The position numbers and the translations under genes were made by a program. A DNA stretch of 64,000 nucleotides, from assembly GCF_001280225.1 (NCBI RefSeq), contig NZ_CP009253.1, positions 564,165-628,164 on the forward strand. The letters are read 5' to 3'. Below are positions 29,507 through 39,082 of the stretch, one piece after another. The notes beneath the pieces are model-generated. The model did not search any database. It was not told the DNA's origin and was given only the letters and a program-made list of their open reading frames with translations. Source of the DNA: Buchnera aphidicola (Aphis glycines). Its GTDB lineage: Bacteria; Pseudomonadota; Gammaproteobacteria; Enterobacterales; Enterobacteriaceae. Position 1 is the first letter of the stretch. Every line of letters begins with the position of its first letter.

Positions 29507-31393
29507 TTAAATATTTAAATACGATAAAACATCTTGAATATTTTTTGTTTTAGATAATTTCATAATAATATTTCGGTCATCTAATGCATTTGTAATTTGA
29601 CTCACTACCATAATATGTTCATTATTTTTAGCTGCGACTCCAATTACAAGATAAGCTATATCATCAAAATTCTCTCCAAAACGTACGCCATCTGGAAATT
29701 GGCAAAAAACTATTCCAGTTTTTAAAATAGTGTCTTTCGCTTCTACAGTCCCATGGGGCAAGGCAACATGTTCGCCTAACCAAGTTGATGTCATTTGTTC
29801 TCGTTTTAACATTGAGTTAATATAATCATTTTTTACGTAACCTTGGTCTACTAAATGCTTGCCAACTATTTTAATCGCTTGTTCTTTATTGGAAGCAAAT
29901 TGATTAAGAAAAATATTTTTCTCATTTAATTGAAATAATTTTTGAGGCTGATCTTGTTTATTCAAAATATTTATTTTATTTATATCTATTTGATGATGAA
30001 AATTTTTATTCTTAATCAATTGATGTATTAAAGAATCATAAAAAACATTGTCAAGAAAATTAATTAAAGATATATGTTTAGCATTAGGAGCATATTTTTT
30101 AGCGCGAGAAGTTAAATTTTTATGTGTAATAACCATATCAGCATTATTCGGTATACAATGAACAGATGTATTAGATATAGATATGTGCATTAAATTTTTT
30201 TCTGTTATTTTTTTTCGAAGTATACTTGCACCTATTGCGCTAGATCCCATACCAGCATCACAAGCCACTACAATAGTCTTAATATTTTGAAAAAAACAAT
30301 CTGATTTATCACTTCGATTACTTAATACTTTTTCATTAACTGTTTGATTAGATAAATGAACAAATTTTTTCTTTTTATTATCAATAAATTTCAATAATAC
30401 AATAGAAGTTAAAAAAGAAACAACAAAAGAAGAAAAAACAGAAAACATATTAATAGAATAAAAATTTTTTTTTGTCATTGCTAAAATCGATAAAATAGAT
30501 CCTGGTGAAACAGCTCCAATTAATCCGCCATGAAAAAAAACAAGTATAAAAATATTCGTCATACTTCCTAAAATAAGAGATAGTAAAAATTTTGGATTAG
30601 TCAAAACATAAGGAAAATAAACTTCATGAACACCTCCGAAAAAGTGAATGATAGAGGCTCCTCCAGCTGATTTATAAAACTTTCCTTTTCCAAGAAAAAA
30701 GCATGCTAGTAACACTCCTAATCCTGGTCCAGGATTAGTTTCTATTAAAAAAAATATAGAATTTTTGTTTTCGAGTATATCTTGAAAACCCAATGGAGAA
30801 AAAACTCCATGATTAATTGCATTATTTAAAAAAAATATTTTAGCGGGTTCAATTATAATAGCTACAAGAGGCAATAAATGGTAACGTATGATAGTTTTTA
30901 ACAAATAACCTATAGAATTCGACATATATTCTATACAAGGTCCAATAAAAAAAAATGAAACAATTGTTAAAAGTATTCCAATTACTGCAATAGAAAAATT
31001 GTTAACTAACATTTCAAATCCATTTTTTATTTTATCTTTTATTAAAATATCAAAATGTTTAACAATCCATCCACTGAATATCCCTGAAACCATTCCACCT
31101 AGTAACATAGGTATTTTTGTACTAATAATCATACCAATAATCGCAACACTTCCAACTATACCTCCTCTCTCTCCGCCGATTAATCGGCCTCCTGTATATC
31201 CAATAAGAATAGGTAATAAATAAAATATCATAGGTGAAATTAATTCTGCCAAAATTTTATTTGGGCACCAACCTAACGGCATAAAAAAAACATTCATAAT
31301 ACCCCATATAATAAAAACGCTTATATTAGGCATCATGATATTACTCAAAAATTGACCAAAACTTTGAATTTTAAATTTAATTAATTGAAACAT
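29507..31393 (-). CDS. mtlA: PTS mannitol permease EIICBA
   Basis: Transports and phosphorylates mannitol. The ATG at 31393 gives [23 protein letters not shown], aligning with E. coli; an in-frame GTG at 31420 would add nine residues. The EIIC membrane domain (about 1-335) contains [14 protein letters not shown] and the EIIC signature [13 protein letters not shown] has its phospho-Cys in [14 protein letters not shown] near 380, and EIIA its phospho-His in [11 protein letters not shown] near 545. All three PTS domains are intact in one 628-residue protein. TmaR (16.7 kb), which places EI, is the functional link in the window. Confidence 0.96.
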   Translation of the reverse strand: MFQLIKFKIQSFGQFLSNIMMPNISVFIIWGIMNVFFMPLGWCPNKILAELISPMIFYLLPILIGYTGGRLIGGERGGIVGSVAIIGMIISTKIPMLLGGMVSGIFSGWIVKHFDILIKDKIKNGFEMLVNNFSIAVIGILLTIVSFFFIGPCIEYMSNSIGYLLKTIIRYHLLPLVAIIIEPAKIFFLNNAINHGVFSPLGFQDILENKNSIFFLIETNPGPGLGVLLACFFLGKGKFYKSAGGASIIHFFGGVHEVYFPYVLTNPKFLLSLILGSMTNIFILVFFHGGLIGAVSPGSILSILAMTKKNFYSINMFSVFSSFVVSFLTSIVLLKFIDNKKKKFVHLSNQTVNEKVLSNRSDKSDCFFQNIKTIVVACDAGMGSSAIGASILRKKITEKNLMHISISNTSVHCIPNNADMVITHKNLTSRAKKYAPNAKHISLINFLDNVFYDSLIHQLIKNKNFHHQIDINKINILNKQDQPQKLFQLNEKNIFLNQFASNKEQAIKIVGKHLVDQGYVKNDYINSMLKREQMTSTWLGEHVALPHGTVEAKDTILKTGIVFCQFPDGVRFGENFDDIAYLVIGVAAKNNEHIMVVSQITNALDDRNIIMKLSKTKNIQDVLSYLNI

Positions 31394-31503
31394 ATTTATT
31401 GCTCGTAATCTAGAAAACACATTAGTGTTAAATAATAATAAAAATCAAATAATGCACTATTATTTAGTCAAAACCTTCAATTCTTTTAAATACTAAAAAT
31501 ATT

Positions 31504-33162
31504 CTATTTATAAAAAAATTTATAAAAATTTATTAAACCTTTCGTAGAAGAATCGAAACATTTACTGTTTTCTATAGTAGAAAAATTTTTATAAATATTT
31601 TTAGCTAAATTTTTTCCTAATTCCACACCCCATTGATCGAAACTAAAAATATTTAACAAATGACCTTGAACAAAAATTTTATGTTCATATAGAGCAATTA
31701 AAAAACCTAAATTATAAGGTGTAATTTTGCGTATTAAAATAGAATTTGTTGGTTGATTTCCTACGCATTGCTTGAATAAAGATTTTTTGTCTGTTTTATT
31801 TAAATCTTTTTTATTCTCTTTAAAAAAATATGAATCTTGCAAAAAAGATATTTCCGAATTTCCAAAAGCTAGTGCTTTAGTTTGAGCAAGAAAATTAGAT
31901 ATTAATTTAATATGATGTTCTTTTAGATGAGTATGTGAAATAACAGGAGCAATAAAATCACTTGGAATTAATTTAGTACCTTGATGTATTAATTGAAAAA
32001 AAGCATGTTGTCCATTAGTTCCTGGCTCCCCCCAAATAATAGGACCTGTCTGATAAGATATTTTTTTACCGTTTTTATCAACTGATTTACCATTAGATTC
32101 CATATTAACCTGCTGAAAATAAGCCGCAAATCGATGCATGTATTGGTCATATGAAAATATCGCTTCTGTTTGAGTATTAAAAAAATTTGTATACCAAATA
32201 CTAATCAGCGCTAATATTATTGGTATGTTTTTTTCATATTCTGCATTATAAAAGTGATTATCCATAGCATAAGCACCATTTAAAAACTTTTCAAAATTAC
32301 TAAATCCAATAGATAAAATAATAGATAATCCTGCAGAAGACCATAATGAAAAACGACCGCCAACCCAATCCCAAAACTGAAAAATATTTTCAATATTAAT
32401 ACCAAAATCTAATGCATTTTGTATATTAGCTGACAATGCAAAAAAATGCTTATCTAAAGCAGATTTTTTTTTTATGTTTTTTAAAAACCATATTTTTACA
32501 CTATTTGCATTGGTGATTGTTTCGTCTGTAGTAAATGTTTTAGAAGCTATCAAAAAAATTGTAGTTTCAGGATTAATTTTTTTTAAAACTTCAAATAAAT
32601 GAGTACCATCTATATTTGAAACATAATGTATCTTTAAATGATTTTTATATGGACGTAAGGCTTCTGTAACCATATAAGGACCCAAATCGGAACCTCCAAT
32701 TCCTATGTTGACAACATCTGAAATAGATTTTCCAGTATATCCTTTCCATTCTCCAGTAATAACTTGTTCTGAAAAATCTTTCATTTTTTTCAATACGTGA
32801 TTTATTTCAAGCATAACATTCGTGTTATCTACAAAAATCGGTGAATTACGTCTGTTTCGCAAAGCAACATGTAATACAGGACGATTTTCTGTTTCATTGA
32901 TTTTTTTTCCGGAAAACATCAATTGAATTGCTTTTTTAATATCCATTTCTTTTGCTAAATTTAATAGATATTTTAAAGTATTTTGAGTAATAAAATTCTT
33001 TGAAAAATCAACTAACATTTCGTTTTCAAAAAAAATAGAAAATTTTTTAAATCGATTATTATCTGATAGAAAAAGATCTTTCAAATTTACATTTTTCATT
33101 ATATGAAAATGATTTTTTAAAATTTTCCAAGATCTAGTTTGAATCGGATTAATATATTTCAT
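31504..33162 (-). CDS. pgi: Glucose-6-phosphate isomerase
   Basis: Interconverts glucose-6-phosphate and fructose-6-phosphate. The 552 residues (E. coli 549) start [14 protein letters not shown] and include [19 protein letters not shown] near 150-168, the signature [14 protein letters not shown] near 272-285, [20 protein letters not shown] near 378 and [13 protein letters not shown] near 508. It stands 110 bases upstream of mtlA on the same strand and links mannitol intake to hexose phosphate metabolism. Confidence 0.97.
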   Translation of the reverse strand: MKYINPIQTRSWKILKNHFHIMKNVNLKDLFLSDNNRFKKFSIFFENEMLVDFSKNFITQNTLKYLLNLAKEMDIKKAIQLMFSGKKINETENRPVLHVALRNRRNSPIFVDNTNVMLEINHVLKKMKDFSEQVITGEWKGYTGKSISDVVNIGIGGSDLGPYMVTEALRPYKNHLKIHYVSNIDGTHLFEVLKKINPETTIFLIASKTFTTDETITNANSVKIWFLKNIKKKSALDKHFFALSANIQNALDFGINIENIFQFWDWVGGRFSLWSSAGLSIILSIGFSNFEKFLNGAYAMDNHFYNAEYEKNIPIILALISIWYTNFFNTQTEAIFSYDQYMHRFAAYFQQVNMESNGKSVDKNGKKISYQTGPIIWGEPGTNGQHAFFQLIHQGTKLIPSDFIAPVISHTHLKEHHIKLISNFLAQTKALAFGNSEISFLQDSYFFKENKKDLNKTDKKSLFKQCVGNQPTNSILIRKITPYNLGFLIALYEHKIFVQGHLLNIFSFDQWGVELGKNLAKNIYKNFSTIENSKCFDSSTKGLINFYKFFYK

Positions 33163-33326
33163 TAAACTTTAACCTCTTGATAATTTTATATTAAAATAAT
33201 TATAAATAATATTTTTAATTTTTAATATCTATTAAAAACAAAAATATTAGATTTTAAAAAAATTCATATTTTCACATTAAAAATATTATATAATATAATA
33301 TATTAAACACATCAAATAAAAAAATT

Positions 33327-33869
33327 ATGAAATTAAATAATAAAAATTTGATTTGGATTGATTTAGAAATGACAGGTTTAAATTCTAAAATCCATCGCAT
33401 TATTGAAATAGCAACTCTGATTACAGACATACAACTTAATATCCTTGCACAAGGACCAGTTATTGCTATTAATCAAAAAGAAAAATATATGTCACTTATG
33501 AATGAATGGAATAAACAAAATCATATCAACACTGGTTTAGTTGAAAAAGTAAAAAAAAGCACTTATAATGAATCTCAAGCAGAACTCAAAACTATATCTT
33601 TTTTAGAGAAATGGGTTTCTTCAAAATCATCTCCGATGTGTGGAAACAGTATTTATCAAGATCGAATATTTTTAAATCAGCACATGCCAAAATTAGAAAA
33701 ATATTTTCATTATCGCTCTATAGACGTTAGCACTGTTAAGGAATTAGTATCTCGGTGGTACCCTAAAATAAAAAAGTTTAAAAAGAAAAAACATCACAAT
33801 GCATTAGATGATATAAAAGAATCAGTTTTAGAGTTACGTTTTTATAAAAATATTTGTTTTAACGCTTAA
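33327..33869 (+). CDS. orn: Oligoribonuclease
   Basis: 3'-5' exonuclease that finishes RNA decay by degrading 2-5-mers. DEDDh residues are visible: WIDLEMTGL at residues 10-18, GNSIYQDRIFL near 107-117 and HHNALDDIKESV near 157-168. Length is 180, E. coli 181. As in E. coli it is followed by tRNA-Gly and then by the amiB neighbourhood. Confidence 0.96.
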   Translation: MKLNNKNLIWIDLEMTGLNSKIHRIIEIATLITDIQLNILAQGPVIAINQKEKYMSLMNEWNKQNHINTGLVEKVKKSTYNESQAELKTISFLEKWVSSKSSPMCGNSIYQDRIFLNQHMPKLEKYFHYRSIDVSTVKELVSRWYPKIKKFKKKKHHNALDDIKESVLELRFYKNICFNA

Positions 33870-33978
33870 ACTAAGTAGTTAAATAAAAAACATATAAATT
33901 AATTTTTTAAAAGTAAAGCTTGATTAATAATTTTTATCTATATAAAATATACAGAATATTAAATAATTATTTTACTCT

Positions 33979-34051
33979 GCGGGAATAGCTCAGTTGGTAG
34001 AGCACAACCTTGCCAAGGTTGGGGTCGCGAGTTCAAATCTCGTTTCCCGCT
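33979..34051 (+). tRNA. tRNA-Gly (GCC)
   Basis: GCGGGAA at the 5' end pairs with TTCCCGC at the 3' end. The anticodon arm ACCTTGCCAAGGT places GCC at the anticodon, and the T arm reads GCGAGTTCAAATCTCGT. It is nearly identical to E. coli glyV and, as there, sits after orn; the glyX and glyY copies are missing. CCA is not encoded. Confidence 0.98.
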
Positions 34052-34105
34052 AAAAAACATACAAAAAGTAAAAATAATAAATAGCTAAAGAATTAAGGAA
34101 AGTTT

Positions 34106-34984
34106 ATGATTTTTTATTGTTCTTTCAAATGGATAATTTTAGCTTTTTTATTAATTATTTCTCAAATAAAATTCAAAAAAAATATTGAAAAAAAAAATAT
34201 TAATCAAATAATATTTGCAAAAGAAATAAATCATTATCAAAAAAAAAAAAACGTCAATAAACAAAAAAAAATTGTCATATTAATAGACCCAGGACATGGT
34301 GGGCAAGATCCAGGATCAATTGGGCATAAAGGCCTTAAAGAAAAAGAAATCACCTTAAAAATTGCTATCAAGCTCAAAGAGTTATTGGACAGCAATAAAT
34401 TTTTTCAAGCGGTTTTAACTCGTAATAACGACTCTTATTTGTCTTTAAAAAAACGAAAAAATTTTTTAAAAAATCGAGAAGTAAGTTTATTACTATCTAT
34501 TCATGTAGATTCTGCACAACAATCATACGTATCAGGAACATCGATTTGGATTGTCTCAAACAACCGAATACATCGTGAAATTAACAGCTTTATAAATAAT
34601 AAAGAAGAAAACATTTATTTTTCCAAAAATATTGAAAATACCTTTAAGAGCAATCAAAACGATATATATTTAAAAAAAACTATTCTTGATTTACAATGTC
34701 ATTGTTTTCAATCTATAGGAACTGATTTATCAAAATATATATTTCAAGAATTTAAAAAAATCGTTAAAGTTAAAAAAATACAACCAAACTATGCTAGTCT
34801 AGGGATATTAAGCTCTATTAACACACCATCTATTTTAATTGAAACTGGATTCATTACAAATTTCGAAGAAGAAAGAAAATTAAAAACTATTTCCTATCAA
34901 AAAAAAGTTGCTAATGCTATTTATATTTCATTAAAAAATTATTTCCAAAATAAATATATATCGAATTTTAAAAATATTGATTAA
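34106..34984 (+). CDS. amiB: N-acetylmuramoyl-L-alanine amidase, AmiB-like, trimmed
   Basis: Zinc amidase that splits septal peptidoglycan. A hydrophobic signal/anchor lies at residues 8-22, followed by a Lys-rich stretch and the amidase_3 domain from about residue 55: DPGHGGQDPGSIG at 61-73, the Zn-binding Glu near 79, LLSIHVDSA near 132 and ILIETGFITN near 255. At 292 residues it has neither the N-terminal AMIN targeting domain nor the C-terminal LysM of E. coli AmiB (445). Position after orn and tRNA-Gly, with tsaE lost, supports amiB over amiA/amiC. A run of 13 A (34239-34251) lies in frame between anchor and catalytic domain. Confidence 0.88.
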   Translation: MIFYCSFKWIILAFLLIISQIKFKKNIEKKNINQIIFAKEINHYQKKKNVNKQKKIVILIDPGHGGQDPGSIGHKGLKEKEITLKIAIKLKELLDSNKFFQAVLTRNNDSYLSLKKRKNFLKNREVSLLLSIHVDSAQQSYVSGTSIWIVSNNRIHREINSFINNKEENIYFSKNIENTFKSNQNDIYLKKTILDLQCHCFQSIGTDLSKYIFQEFKKIVKVKKIQPNYASLGILSSINTPSILIETGFITNFEEERKLKTISYQKKVANAIYISLKNYFQNKYISNFKNID

Positions 34985-35003
34985 AATTTTTTCAATTTAA
35001 TGT

Positions 35004-35049
35004 TTTTAAGCATCAAAATACCATTTAAGATGCTTAAAATTAAAAATTT
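35004..35049. terminator. Hairpin between convergent amiB and rpmE
   Basis: TTTTAAGCATC (35004-35014) and GATGCTTAAAA (35039-35049) form a perfect 11-pair stem around a 24-base loop. It sits between the 3' ends of two convergent genes, and a T-rich segment follows on the plus strand. A terminator role is likely from position; the large loop is atypical. Confidence 0.5.
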
Positions 35050-35078
35050 TTTTAAATTAAAAATAAAAAATGATCATG

Positions 35079-35297
35079 TTATGATGTTTCTGATTTAGTC
35101 ATTTTAAAACGCTTTTTAAATCTTTCAACACGTCCTCCAGTATCGATGATTCTTTGTTTTCCAGTATAAAATGGGTGACATTTAGAGCATATATCTAAAT
35201 TTAGATTGTGATTAATAGTTGAAAAAAATTCAATTGTATTACCACATGAACAAATAGCTTTTATTTGAGAATAATAAGGATGTATTTTTTTTTTCAT
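35079..35297 (-). CDS. rpmE: 50S ribosomal protein L31 (zinc form)
   Basis: The 72 residues align with E. coli L31: [35 protein letters not shown] and [11 protein letters not shown]. All four zinc ligands are present (CSC and CSKC). It stands alone on the minus strand, divergent from the ftsN-hslVU group, as rpmE is near ftsN in E. coli with priA and cytR between them. Confidence 0.97.
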   Translation of the reverse strand: MKKKIHPYYSQIKAICSCGNTIEFFSTINHNLNLDICSKCHPFYTGKQRIIDTGGRVERFKKRFKMTKSETS

Positions 35298-35386
35298 AAG
35301 AAATTTTCCTTAAATCATTAAAAATGTTTTATTCTATTATACAATTATTATTACATTAATTATCAATTTTTCAGAAAAAAATAAAA

Positions 35387-35633
35387 ATGTATCAAAATCA
35401 AAATAAAATTAGTTCAATGTATTTTAAAAAAAAAAAAAATTAAATTTAATAAATATAATTTGTTTACTATCTTATTAATCATAATTATTTTTTTAACTTT
35501 ATTTAATATATTTTCAAAGAAAAAAAATGAAACACATAAACAAGCGTTCATTCAAAAAAAAGAAGATGAAAACATACTACCTGCTAAACCAAAAGAAAGA
35601 TGGAAATATATTAAAAAATTAGAGAACTTATAA
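35387..35633 (+). CDS. ftsN: Miniature FtsN: tail, membrane segment and essential periplasmic peptide only; frame broken at A14
   Basis: ATG 35387 reads MYQNQNKISSMYFKKKK and then meets a run of 14 A (35426-35439), after which this frame stops. Dropping one A continues into IKFNKYNLFTILLIIII, a membrane helix (about residues 24-42), and ends with PAKPKERWKYIKKLENL and TAA at 35631. That peptide matches E. coli FtsN PPKPEERWRYIKELES, keeping W83, Y85 and L89 (here W72, Y74, L78), the residues known to activate septal synthesis. The product is 81 residues against 319: linker and SPOR domain are absent. Location just upstream of hslV matches E. coli ftsN-hslV-hslU. Whether it is translated depends on slippage at the A run or on a sequencing error there. 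Confidence 0.8.
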
Positions 35634-35699
35634 AATCAATGCTTTTAAAATATATTTATTTATTTTCAAATAAAAACGTTACTTTTAAGAGGCTTTCTT

Positions 35700-36230
35700 G
35701 TGACCACAATATTAAGTGTAAGATTAAAAAATAAGGTAGTAATCGGAGGTGATGGGCAGGCAACTTTAGGCAATACTATTATGAAAAGTAATGTCAAAAA
35801 AATTAGAACTCTATATCATGAAAAAGTAATTGCTGGTTTCGCAGGAGGTACCGCAGATGCTTTTACGCTATTTGATATGTTCGAAAAAAAATTATCTATG
35901 TATCAAGGTCAATTGCAGCGATCAGCTATTGAATTAGCAAGAGACTGGAGATCTGATAAAATGCTTAGAAAATTAGAAGCATTATTAGCGGTTGCTGATA
36001 AAAGTAGTTCATTAATTATTACTGGAAATGGAGATGTAATACAACCTGAAGATGATTTAATTGCCATCGGATCGGGAGGATCTTATGCTCAATCAGCTGC
36101 TCGTGCATTAATAGAAAATACTAATCTTAATGCTAAAAAAATTGTAGAAAAGTCACTAAAAATTGCTGCAAATATTTGCATATATACAAATCACATTTTT
36201 ACTATAAAAGAATTAGTTTCAGAAAAATAA
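35700..36230 (+). CDS. hslV: HslV (ClpQ) protease subunit
   Basis: Proteasome-like peptidase of the HslUV complex. The GTG start is followed by [24 protein letters not shown]; after removal of Met the N-terminal Thr is the nucleophile. A conserved [10 protein letters not shown] lies near residue 43. AAGAGG precedes the GTG by seven bases; E. coli hslV also uses GTG. Length is 176, as in E. coli. hslU follows after 9 bases. Confidence 0.97.
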   Translation: MTTILSVRLKNKVVIGGDGQATLGNTIMKSNVKKIRTLYHEKVIAGFAGGTADAFTLFDMFEKKLSMYQGQLQRSAIELARDWRSDKMLRKLEALLAVADKSSSLIITGNGDVIQPEDDLIAIGSGGSYAQSAARALIENTNLNAKKIVEKSLKIAANICIYTNHIFTIKELVSEK

Positions 36231-36239
36231 GGACTGTAT

Positions 36240-37571
36240 ATGCCTGAAATGACTCCTCTTCAAATTGTTTCTGAACTTGACAAATTTATTATAGGTCAAG
36301 AAAAAGCCAAAAAAGCTGTATCTATTGCATTGAGAAATCGTTGGCGCAGAATGCAATTAAGTGATGAACTAAGACAAGAAATCACACCTAAAAACATTTT
36401 AATGATCGGACCTACTGGAGTTGGAAAAACAGAAATTGCTAGAAGATTGGCAAAGTTAGCTAATTCTCCATTTATCAAAGTAGAAGCGACTAAATTTACA
36501 GAAGTAGGATATGTAGGAAAAGAAGTAGATTCAATTATTCGAGACTTAACAGATGCAGCTATAAAAATAATTAAAATTAAAAATATTGAAAAAAATAAAG
36601 CTAAAGTAGAAGAAATCGTCGAAGAAAGAATACTTGACATTTTAGTTCCAAGACCAAAAAGTAATTGGAAAGAAAACGAAAATAATGAAAGTCTCATAAA
36701 CACTCTACAAATATTTCGAAAAAAATTAAGAGAAGGTGTTCTTGATGATAAAGAAATTGAAATTAATTTATTATCCAGCAATATGGGTGTTGAAATCATG
36801 GCCCCCCCGGGCATGGAAGAATTAACAAGTCAATTACAATCTTTATTTCAAAATTTAAGTGGTCATAAAAAAAACACAAGAAGATTAAAAATTAAAGATG
36901 CGATTCTATTGTTAAAAGAAGAGGAGGCTTCAAAATTAGTTAATTTAGAAGATATTAAAAAAGAAGCTATTAACGCAGTAGAGCAAAATGGAATAGTATT
37001 TATCGATGAAATTGATAAAATATGTAGACGTAGCGATATATCTGGACCAGATGTTTCAAGAGAAGGAGTTCAAAGAGATTTACTTCCATTAATTGAAGGC
37101 TGTACTGTATCCACTAAATACGGAATGGTAAAAACAGATCATATTTTGTTTATTACATCTGGCGCTTTTCAAACATCAACACCTTCTGATTTAATACCGG
37201 AGCTGCAAGGTAGGCTGCCGATTAAAGTAGAACTAAATGCATTAACAATAGATGATTTTGAAAAAATACTTACTGAACCAACTGCTTCAATTACAACTCA
37301 ATATAAAGCTTTAATGAAAACAGAAGGAGTATATATAAATTTTACAAAATCAGGTATTAGACATATTGCAGAAGCAGCGTGGCGAGTTAATGAGTCAATG
37401 GAAAATATAGGAGCCCGAAGATTACATACTATCTTAGAAAAGTTAATGGAAGATATTTCTTTTAATGCTAATAATATTAGCGGTCAAACAATTGCAATAG
37501 ATGAAAAATATGTTGGTAAGCACTTAAATAAATTAATATCTAATGAAGATATTAGCCGTTTTATTTTATAA
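36240..37571 (+). CDS. hslU: HslU (ClpY) ATPase subunit
   Basis: AAA+ unfoldase for Hsl[25 protein letters not shown] starts the N-domain; Walker A is GPTGVGKTE near residue 58-66, Walker [11 protein letters not shown] near 252-261, and the C-terminal RFIL tail inserts into HslV. The length of 443 equals E. coli. At 36800-36812 thirteen consecutive G/C bases encode part of APPGME in the I-domain, strikingly unlike the surrounding DNA. Confidence 0.97.
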   Translation: MPEMTPLQIVSELDKFIIGQEKAKKAVSIALRNRWRRMQLSDELRQEITPKNILMIGPTGVGKTEIARRLAKLANSPFIKVEATKFTEVGYVGKEVDSIIRDLTDAAIKIIKIKNIEKNKAKVEEIVEERILDILVPRPKSNWKENENNESLINTLQIFRKKLREGVLDDKEIEINLLSSNMGVEIMAPPGMEELTSQLQSLFQNLSGHKKNTRRLKIKDAILLLKEEEASKLVNLEDIKKEAINAVEQNGIVFIDEIDKICRRSDISGPDVSREGVQRDLLPLIEGCTVSTKYGMVKTDHILFITSGAFQTSTPSDLIPELQGRLPIKVELNALTIDDFEKILTEPTASITTQYKALMKTEGVYINFTKSGIRHIAEAAWRVNESMENIGARRLHTILEKLMEDISFNANNISGQTIAIDEKYVGKHLNKLISNEDISRFIL

Positions 37572-37580
37572 AAAAATTAA

Positions 37581-37628
37581 AATATTTATCCATTAAACAA
37601 TTATTTAAAATGGATGAATATTTTTTTT
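37581..37628 (+). terminator. Rho-independent terminator after hslU
   Basis: AATATTTATCCATT (37581-37594) and AATGGATGAATATT (37609-37622) form a 14-pair stem with one G-U pair, followed by a T run to 37628. It lies 10 bases after the hslU stop codon, on the coding strand. Confidence 0.75.
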
Positions 37629-37640
37629 ATTGCAATACTG

Positions 37641-37666
37641 TTGAAAAAGAAAAAAAAGATCATATA
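37641..37666 (+). promoter_or_regulatory. Heat-shock (sigma32-like) promoter of ibpA
   Basis: TTGAAA at 37641-37646 and TCATATA at 37660-37666 are 13 bases apart and resemble the sigma32 consensus (TTGAAA, then CCCAT-T-like). The spacer is almost all A. Work on pea-aphid Buchnera showed that a one-base deletion in the A-rich ibpA promoter abolishes heat induction; this element appears to be the equivalent site. No transcript start is known here. Confidence 0.6.
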
Positions 37667-37748
37667 TAAAAATTAAGAAACTTTTTACATGTTAAAAATA
37701 TTATTTAAAACCATTAAAATATATTTTATAAATAAAAAGGAGTTTTTT

Positions 37749-38222
37749 ATGTCTTATCGTTCATTTTCTTTCTTACCAAATGTAAACCATAATAGTGTTT
37801 TTTCAAATAGATTTAATCAAATTGATAAAATGTTCAGCACTTTAACTGGAGAAAAACCACTATCTGACACTCCACTATACAATCTTATAGAAGTTAACGA
37901 AAAAAAATATATATTAACATTAAACATTGCTGGATATGAAGAAAAAGATTTAGATATATCTGTTCATAAAAATCAATTAATAATTCAAGGAAAAAAAGAA
38001 AAACAAAATCAAAAAAATGAAAAAATAGAAAAATATTTACATAAAGATATTACATTTAGTAATTTTTCTTTGAATTTTAATTTTTATCATAAAATAAAAG
38101 TAAATAAAGCAGATCTATCTTTAGGTTTGCTAGAATTACATTTTGAATGCCAAATTCCGGACGAAGAAAAACCTAAAAAAATATCCATTAACAATAATAG
38201 TATTCAAATTCAAAACAAGTAA
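37749..38222 (+). CDS. ibpA: Small heat shock protein IbpA
   Basis: Alpha-crystallin-family holdase. The start at 37749 has a perfect AAGGAG six bases upstream; an earlier ATG at 37689 lacks one and would add 20 unmatched residues. The alpha-crystallin domain runs from about residue 40 (YNLIEVNEKKYILTLNIAGYEEKDLDI) to 135. Length is 157 residues (E. coli 137), the extra being around the C-terminus and N-terminal arm. ibpB is absent. It lies alone between hslU and fpr. Confidence 0.94.
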   Translation: MSYRSFSFLPNVNHNSVFSNRFNQIDKMFSTLTGEKPLSDTPLYNLIEVNEKKYILTLNIAGYEEKDLDISVHKNQLIIQGKKEKQNQKNEKIEKYLHKDITFSNFSLNFNFYHKIKVNKADLSLGLLELHFECQIPDEEKPKKISINNNSIQIQNK

Positions 38223-38245
38223 AATATAAAAATGTTTAAAACATT

Positions 38246-38291
38246 TTAATAATCATTATACTTTTTTGAAATTCAGTATAATGATTATTAA
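38246..38291. repeat. Perfect 17-base inverted repeat between ibpA and fpr
   Basis: TTAATAATCATTATACT and its exact complement AGTATAATGATTATTAA flank a 12-base loop. It lies 24 bases after ibpA and 33 bases before fpr. The stem is long enough to end ibpA transcription or protect its mRNA 3' end, but no U tract follows, so function is undecided. Confidence 0.6.
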
Positions 38292-38323
38292 AAACAATTT
38301 TAACTAATCTGTAAGAAAATAAA

Positions 38324-39076
38324 ATGAATCCATGGATTAATGCTCAAGTTTTAGAAATAAAAAAATGGACTAAAAATTTATTTAGTCTGTTTCTAAAAGC
38401 GTCGATATCAAATTTTCAAGCCGGTCAATTTACTAAACTAGCTTTATGTGAAACTAATAAAATAAAAAAAATTCAGAGAGCATACTCTTTTGTTAATGCT
38501 CCAAGTAATAAAAATTTAGAAATTTATATCACTCGTATTCCAAATGGAAAGTTAAGTAATCTTTTATATAATTTAAAAACTGGCGATAATGTATTCATTA
38601 AAAAAAATGCATTTGGATTTTTTGTTTTAAAAGAAATACCCAATTGTGAAACATTATGGATGTTTGCTACTGGAACTGCAATTGGACCTTATTGTTCTAT
38701 TTTACAAGAAGGTCAAGATATTGAGCGATTTAAAAACATTGTTTTGTTACATGCTGTGAGATATACAAATGAGTTAGTTTATCTTCCTTTAATGAAAAAA
38801 TTATGTGAAAAATACGATGGAAAATTAAGAATTCAAACTATAATCAGTAGAGAAAAAAATAACAATTCTTTATTAGGAAGAATTCCTTTTTTAATCAAAA
38901 ACAGAGTAATAGAGAAAAAAATTGGATTAGAAATTAACTGTAAAAATTCACATGTTATGTTATGTGGAAATCCTTCGATGGTAAAAGAAACATATCTTTT
39001 ACTCAACCAAGAAAGAAATATGACTAAACATTTAAGAAAAAGAAAAGGAAATATCACCATGGAAAATTACTGGTAA
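38324..39076 (+). CDS. fpr: Ferredoxin/flavodoxin-NADP reductase
   Basis: Reduces ferredoxin or flavodoxin with NADPH. FAD-binding [10 protein letters not shown] lies near residue 53-62, the NADP-binding [14 protein letters not shown] near 114-127, and the C-terminal Trp (ENYW) that stacks on FAD is retained. Length is 250 (E. coli 248). It could feed electrons to the Fdx encoded at 61.2 kb and to radical SAM enzymes such as HemW. It is convergent with epmA, six bases away. Confidence 0.95.
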   Translation: MNPWINAQVLEIKKWTKNLFSLFLKASISNFQAGQFTKLALCETNKIKKIQRAYSFVNAPSNKNLEIYITRIPNGKLSNLLYNLKTGDNVFIKKNAFGFFVLKEIPNCETLWMFATGTAIGPYCSILQEGQDIERFKNIVLLHAVRYTNELVYLPLMKKLCEKYDGKLRIQTIISREKNNNSLLGRIPFLIKNRVIEKKIGLEINCKNSHVMLCGNPSMVKETYLLLNQERNMTKHLRKRKGNITMENYW

Positions 39077-39082
39077 ATTTAT

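Noticed and set aside
36296-36814. 172-codon minus-strand frame opposite hslU
   Set aside because: Long, but it mirrors conserved hslU codons; no ribosome binding site and no family resemblance.
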